Origin: Amycolatopsis sp. FDAARGOS 1241
GTDB taxonomy: Bacteria > Actinomycetota > Actinomycetes > Mycobacteriales > Pseudonocardiaceae
Assembly (NCBI RefSeq): GCF_016889705.1
Contig: NZ_CP069526.1
Location: 9,638,001-9,702,000 of the forward strand
DNA length: 64,000 bases
Reading direction: 5' to 3'
The notes beneath the pieces are model-generated. The model saw only the letters and a list, made by a program, of their open reading frames with translations, was not told the origin of the DNA and did no database searches. This document shows, one piece after another, positions 61,065 through 64,000 of the stretch. Each line of letters opens with the position of its first letter. Positions within the stretch are counted from its first letter, which is position 1. A program made the position numbers and the translations under genes.

Positions 61065-63542
61065 GTGACCATATCCGGTCGAAGAAAGGGCGTGCTGACC
61101 GCCGCCGCCGTTGCTGGTCTAGTCGTCGGCGGCGCTCCCGCCGCATTGGCCGCACCCAGCGCGGACGCGGTCATCACCGAGGTGTACGGCGGTGGCGGCA
61201 ACGCCGGCGCGACGATCACGAACGACTTCATCGAGCTCGCGAACCGCGGCACCGCGCCGCTCGCGCTCGACGGCTACAGCGTCCAGTACCTGCCGGCTTC
61301 GCCCAGCGCGTCGAGCACCTGGCAGGTCACGAAGCTCGCCGGTTCGGTGGCCGCCGGGGGCCGCTACCTCGTCGGCGAAGGCAAGGGCAGCGGCGGCACG
61401 GTCGCGCTGCCGACGCCCGACGCGAGCGGGAACATCGCGATGTCCGCGACCGCCGGCACCGTCGCGCTCGTCACCGGCACGACCGCGCTCACCTGCAAGA
61501 CCGCCGCCGATTGCGCCGCCGATCCCCAGGTCAAGGACCTCGTGGGCTTCGGCTCGGCCGTCGTACGCGAAGGCTCGGACGCCCCGGCGCTGACGAACAC
61601 CACGTCGGCTTCGCGCGCCGCTTCGCTCGCCGACACCGACGACAACAGCGCGGACTTCAGCGCCGGCGACCCGACGCCGACCAACGCCAAGGGCGAGACC
61701 GCCGGTGGCGACACCGGCCCCGTCGACCCGGGCACGCCTGCGAAGATCCACGAGATCCAGGGCACCACCCGGGTCTCGCCGTTCAAGGACAAGAAGGTCA
61801 GCGACGTCACGGGCATCGTCACGGCGGTGCGCACCTTCGGCTCGTCGCGCGGGTTCTGGCTCACCGACCCGAACCCCGACAGCGATCCGCGCACCAGCGA
61901 GGGCCTGTTCGTGTTCACCGGTTCGACCTCGCCCGCCGTCGCCGTCGGCGACGCGGTGACCGCGGCCGGCACGGTGAAGGAGTTCTACCCGGACGCGCCG
62001 GCCACGTCGAACTACCAGTCGCTCACCGAGCTCTCCAGTGCACAGTGGACGGCCGGCTCGCACGAGAACCCCCTGCCGGCGCCCACGAAGATCACGCCGG
62101 ACATGGTGCCGGACGTGCTCGCGCCCAACGCCGGCGGCAACATCGAGCCGCTGCCGCTGGAGCCGGCGAAGTACGCGCTGGACTTCTGGGAGTCGCACGA
62201 GAGCGAGATCATCAGCATTTCCGACGCCCGCGTGGTCGGCCCGAGCAACGACTTCGACGAGCTGTACGTGACCACGAAGCCGCAGCAGAACCCGACGCCG
62301 CGCGGCGGCACGGTCTACCTCGGTTACGACAAGATCAACACCGGGGTGCTGAAGGTCCAGTCGATCATCCCGTTCGACCAGCAGCCGTTCCCGAAGGTCA
62401 ACACCGGTGACGTGCTCACCGGCGTCACCGCCGGCCCGGTGGAGTACAGCAGCTTCGGCGGCTACACGCTCTTCGCGTCGCAGCTGGGTCCGGCTAAGGA
62501 CAACCACCTGCAGAAGGAAGTGACGGCGCGGCAGCGCCCGGGCCAGCTCGCGGTGGCGACGTACAACGTCGAGAACCTCGCACCGTCCGACCCGGACACG
62601 AAGTTCGCGCAGCTCGCCCACGGTGTCGTCGACAACCTGGCGGCCCCGGACATCGTGAACCTGGAAGAGATCCAGGACAACGACGGCGCCACCGACGACG
62701 GTGTCGTCACGGCCGACGTGACGCTCGAGAAGTTCACCGACGCGATCGTCGCGGCGGGCGGTCCGCACTACCAGTGGCGCGAAATCGACCCGGCCAATGA
62801 CCAGGACGGCGGCGAACCGGGCGGCAACATCCGCGTCGGTTTCCTGTTCAACCCGGCGCGAGTGTCCTTCGTGGACCGTCCGGGCGGCAGCTCGACGCCT
62901 TCGGCCGGCGTCGTGAAGGACCACGGCAAGGTGCACCTGACGCAGTCCCCGGGCCGCGTCGACCCCACCAACGACGCGTGGACCGACAGCCGCAAGCCGC
63001 TGGCGGGCGAGTTCGTCTTCCGGGGCCGCACGGTTTTCGTGATCGCCAACCACTTCAACTCGAAGGGCGGCGACCAGCCGACGCACGGGCGGTTCCAGCC
63101 GCCGGTGCGCAGCTCGGAGGTGCAGCGCCAGAAGCAGGCGACGGTGCTGCAGGGGTTCGTCTCGCAGCTGCTTTCGGCCGACCGCAACGCGAACGTCGTG
63201 GTCGCCGGTGACCTGAACGACTACCAGTTCTCGCCGGCGCTGGCCCAGTTGACGTCCGGCGGGCTGACGGACCTCATCACGACGCTGCCGGCCGCCGAGC
63301 GCTACAGCTACGTCTTCGAGGGCCAGTCGCAGGTCCTGGACCACATCCTGGCCTCGCCGGCGCTGCGCGGCGTGGACTACGACGTCGTCCACATCAACGC
63401 GGAGTTCGCCGACCAGGCGAGCGACCACGACCCGCAGATCGTGCGCTTCCGGCCCTCGGCGGGAAACAAGCCGGAAGACCTGGCGAACGACTTGCTGGAC
63501 TACCTGGACCAGCTGCTGGGGCGGACCGCTCCACGCAAGTAG
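61065..63542 (+). CDS. Secreted ExeM/NucH-like extracellular endonuclease with lamin-tail domain
   Basis: 825 residues from GTG 61065, preferred because AAAGGGGA lies 6 nt upstream and a compact signal peptide results (SGRRKGVLTAAAVAGLVVGGAPAALA, cleaved near 29; quoted as landmark). Domains: lamin-tail/Ig-like about 33-165 (ITEVYGGGGN..FIELANRG), an OB-like nuclease-associated domain about 230-480, and an endonuclease/exonuclease/phosphatase domain about 495-805 with ATYNVENL, LEEIQDND (metal Glu), VIANHF, VVAGDLNDYQ and the catalytic SDHDP. Ends in a helical tail. Non-specific extracellular DNase, perhaps for nutrient phosphate or competitor DNA. Monocistronic with its own terminator. Confidence 0.92.
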   Translation: MTISGRRKGVLTAAAVAGLVVGGAPAALAAPSADAVITEVYGGGGNAGATITNDFIELANRGTAPLALDGYSVQYLPASPSASSTWQVTKLAGSVAAGGRYLVGEGKGSGGTVALPTPDASGNIAMSATAGTVALVTGTTALTCKTAADCAADPQVKDLVGFGSAVVREGSDAPALTNTTSASRAASLADTDDNSADFSAGDPTPTNAKGETAGGDTGPVDPGTPAKIHEIQGTTRVSPFKDKKVSDVTGIVTAVRTFGSSRGFWLTDPNPDSDPRTSEGLFVFTGSTSPAVAVGDAVTAAGTVKEFYPDAPATSNYQSLTELSSAQWTAGSHENPLPAPTKITPDMVPDVLAPNAGGNIEPLPLEPAKYALDFWESHESEIISISDARVVGPSNDFDELYVTTKPQQNPTPRGGTVYLGYDKINTGVLKVQSIIPFDQQPFPKVNTGDVLTGVTAGPVEYSSFGGYTLFASQLGPAKDNHLQKEVTARQRPGQLAVATYNVENLAPSDPDTKFAQLAHGVVDNLAAPDIVNLEEIQDNDGATDDGVVTADVTLEKFTDAIVAAGGPHYQWREIDPANDQDGGEPGGNIRVGFLFNPARVSFVDRPGGSSTPSAGVVKDHGKVHLTQSPGRVDPTNDAWTDSRKPLAGEFVFRGRTVFVIANHFNSKGGDQPTHGRFQPPVRSSEVQRQKQATVLQGFVSQLLSADRNANVVVAGDLNDYQFSPALAQLTSGGLTDLITTLPAAERYSYVFEGQSQVLDHILASPALRGVDYDVVHINAEFADQASDHDPQIVRFRPSAGNKPEDLANDLLDYLDQLLGRTAPRK

Positions 63543-63554
63543 GTTCCCGGGCGG

Positions 63555-63588
63555 CCGAAGGCCACCGTTTCACGACGGTGGCCTTCGG
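63555..63588 (+). terminator. Hairpin terminator after the nuclease
   Basis: Perfect 14-bp stem CCGAAGGCCACCGT / ACGGTGGCCTTCGG around TTCACG, 12 nt after the stop codon. Confidence 0.9.
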
Positions 63589-63635
63589 TGTGTCCGCCGG
63601 CTGGCTACAATCCGGCGGCTGGTTACGGACGGGGC

Positions 63636-64000
63636 GTGGTGGCGGACGAGGCCAAGGCCAAGAAGACCCGGCTGGGGCACGCTCGGGCACCAGTGGATCA
63701 CCGCGATCGCCGCGCTGATCACGGCGTTGACCGGGGCCGGGTTCTTCGTCGGCCGGGCCAGCGCCCCCGGCAGCAGCCCAGCGCCGCCGACCGCGACGGT
63801 CACCGTCACGGCAGGCGGTGAGAACCACCCGGCTGCACGGGCTGCGACCACCGAATCCCAGCCACCCGCGGACCCGGCCGTCGGCTCCTCGGGCCAGGTC
63901 ACGTTCGGCACCGTCAACCTCGACCGGAATCCACCCGCGACCGCGGACCAGAGCGACCTCAGATCGATCGACGTCGGCGACCTGCACACCGCGGGCGGCA
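63636..64000 (+). CDS. Membrane-anchored extracytoplasmic protein, 5' part only, apparent frame change
   Basis: GTG 63636 or 63639 begins VADEAKAKKTRLG, a short charged leader. The sensible continuation, TLGHQWITAIAALITALTGAGFFVGRASAP (in parts: one membrane helix, then SSPAPP...TATVTVTAGG, Pro/Ala/Thr-rich), is in the next frame from about 63677, so a one-base change within the GGGGC run there is suspected. After the helix the chain is an extracytoplasmic linker followed by QVTFGTVNLDRN..SDLRSIDVGDLHTAGG, cut by the window end. The first part of the frame as written has no natural continuation. Function unknown. Confidence 0.5.

Overview
The window is GC-rich actinobacterial DNA. Several things suggest a member of the Pseudonocardiaceae, most likely Amycolatopsis: third-position G/C codon bias, GTG/TTG starts with GGAGG-type ribosome sites, type VII-secretion-associated genes, PPOX/F420-type enzymes, and a striking number of TCCACTGTGGA palindromes. 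The genus is an inference. Nothing here is a core-chromosome landmark except dus, tadA and one tRNA-Ser(CGA).

Layout. 1-9036: the 3' part of a giant multidomain toxin-like protein (duplicated caspase-like His/Cys modules plus a DxD glycosyltransferase resembling the clostridial large-toxin type), overlapping a small gene of the type VII secretion-associated/SseB-like kind. 9.1-11.6 kb: an SDR and an amino acid permease. 11.8-15.9 kb (minus): a GntR regulator, ADP-ribosylglycohydrolase, PfkB sugar/nucleoside kinase and NCS1 permease in one coupled operon, which looks like a nucleoside/base salvage unit; the permease has an in-frame stop and the kinase lacks one. 16-18.8 kb: Hsp20, a secreted internally duplicated protein, a pair of DnaA boxes, and dus. 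18.9-26.6 kb: a TetR-controlled accessory block (Zn alcohol dehydrogenase, MFS transporter, LLM flavin monooxygenase, two SDRs, alpha/beta hydrolase, FMN reductase). Together these could oxidise an alcohol to a ketone, insert oxygen (type II Baeyer-Villiger chemistry) and hydrolyse the ester.

26.6-32.2 kb: a fossil acyl-CoA ligase lying antisense under the end of the first of two tandem GAF/PucR-type regulators, then a hydrolase and a shortened RibB-like protein. 32.2-33.35 kb is non-coding and built of about seven diverged 101-110 bp tandem repeats. 33.4-39.5 kb: isochorismatase-type hydrolase, Gfo/Idh/MocA oxidoreductase, DUF2339 membrane protein, PPOX protein, frameshifted Cu/Zn-SOD-like gene, small membrane protein. 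39.5-39.9 kb and 51.0-51.7 kb are two arrays of a short degenerate palindrome (about GCGARGGGWCCGYTCGCGCC). 40.8-44 kb is a run of three decayed genes (APC permease, GNAT acetyltransferase, lysA-like decarboxylase). 44-49 kb: ECF sigma factor, AraC/VOC pair, DapA-like aldolase, two DHFR-like reductases, UPF0303 protein. 49-51 kb: a phospholipase C gene with three frameshifts.

51.7-64 kb: M20 amidohydrolase, tadA with its partner and a tRNA-Ser that tadA runs into, a hydrolase, two methyltransferases, a WXG100-like pair, a frameshifted TauD dioxygenase coupled to a SnoaL/LEH-type protein, CapA-like protein, a secreted ExeM-like nuclease, and the start of a membrane-anchored protein. About ten genes carry stops or frameshifts, an unusually high number. 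Real gene decay and sequence error both remain possible, and each case is noted separately.
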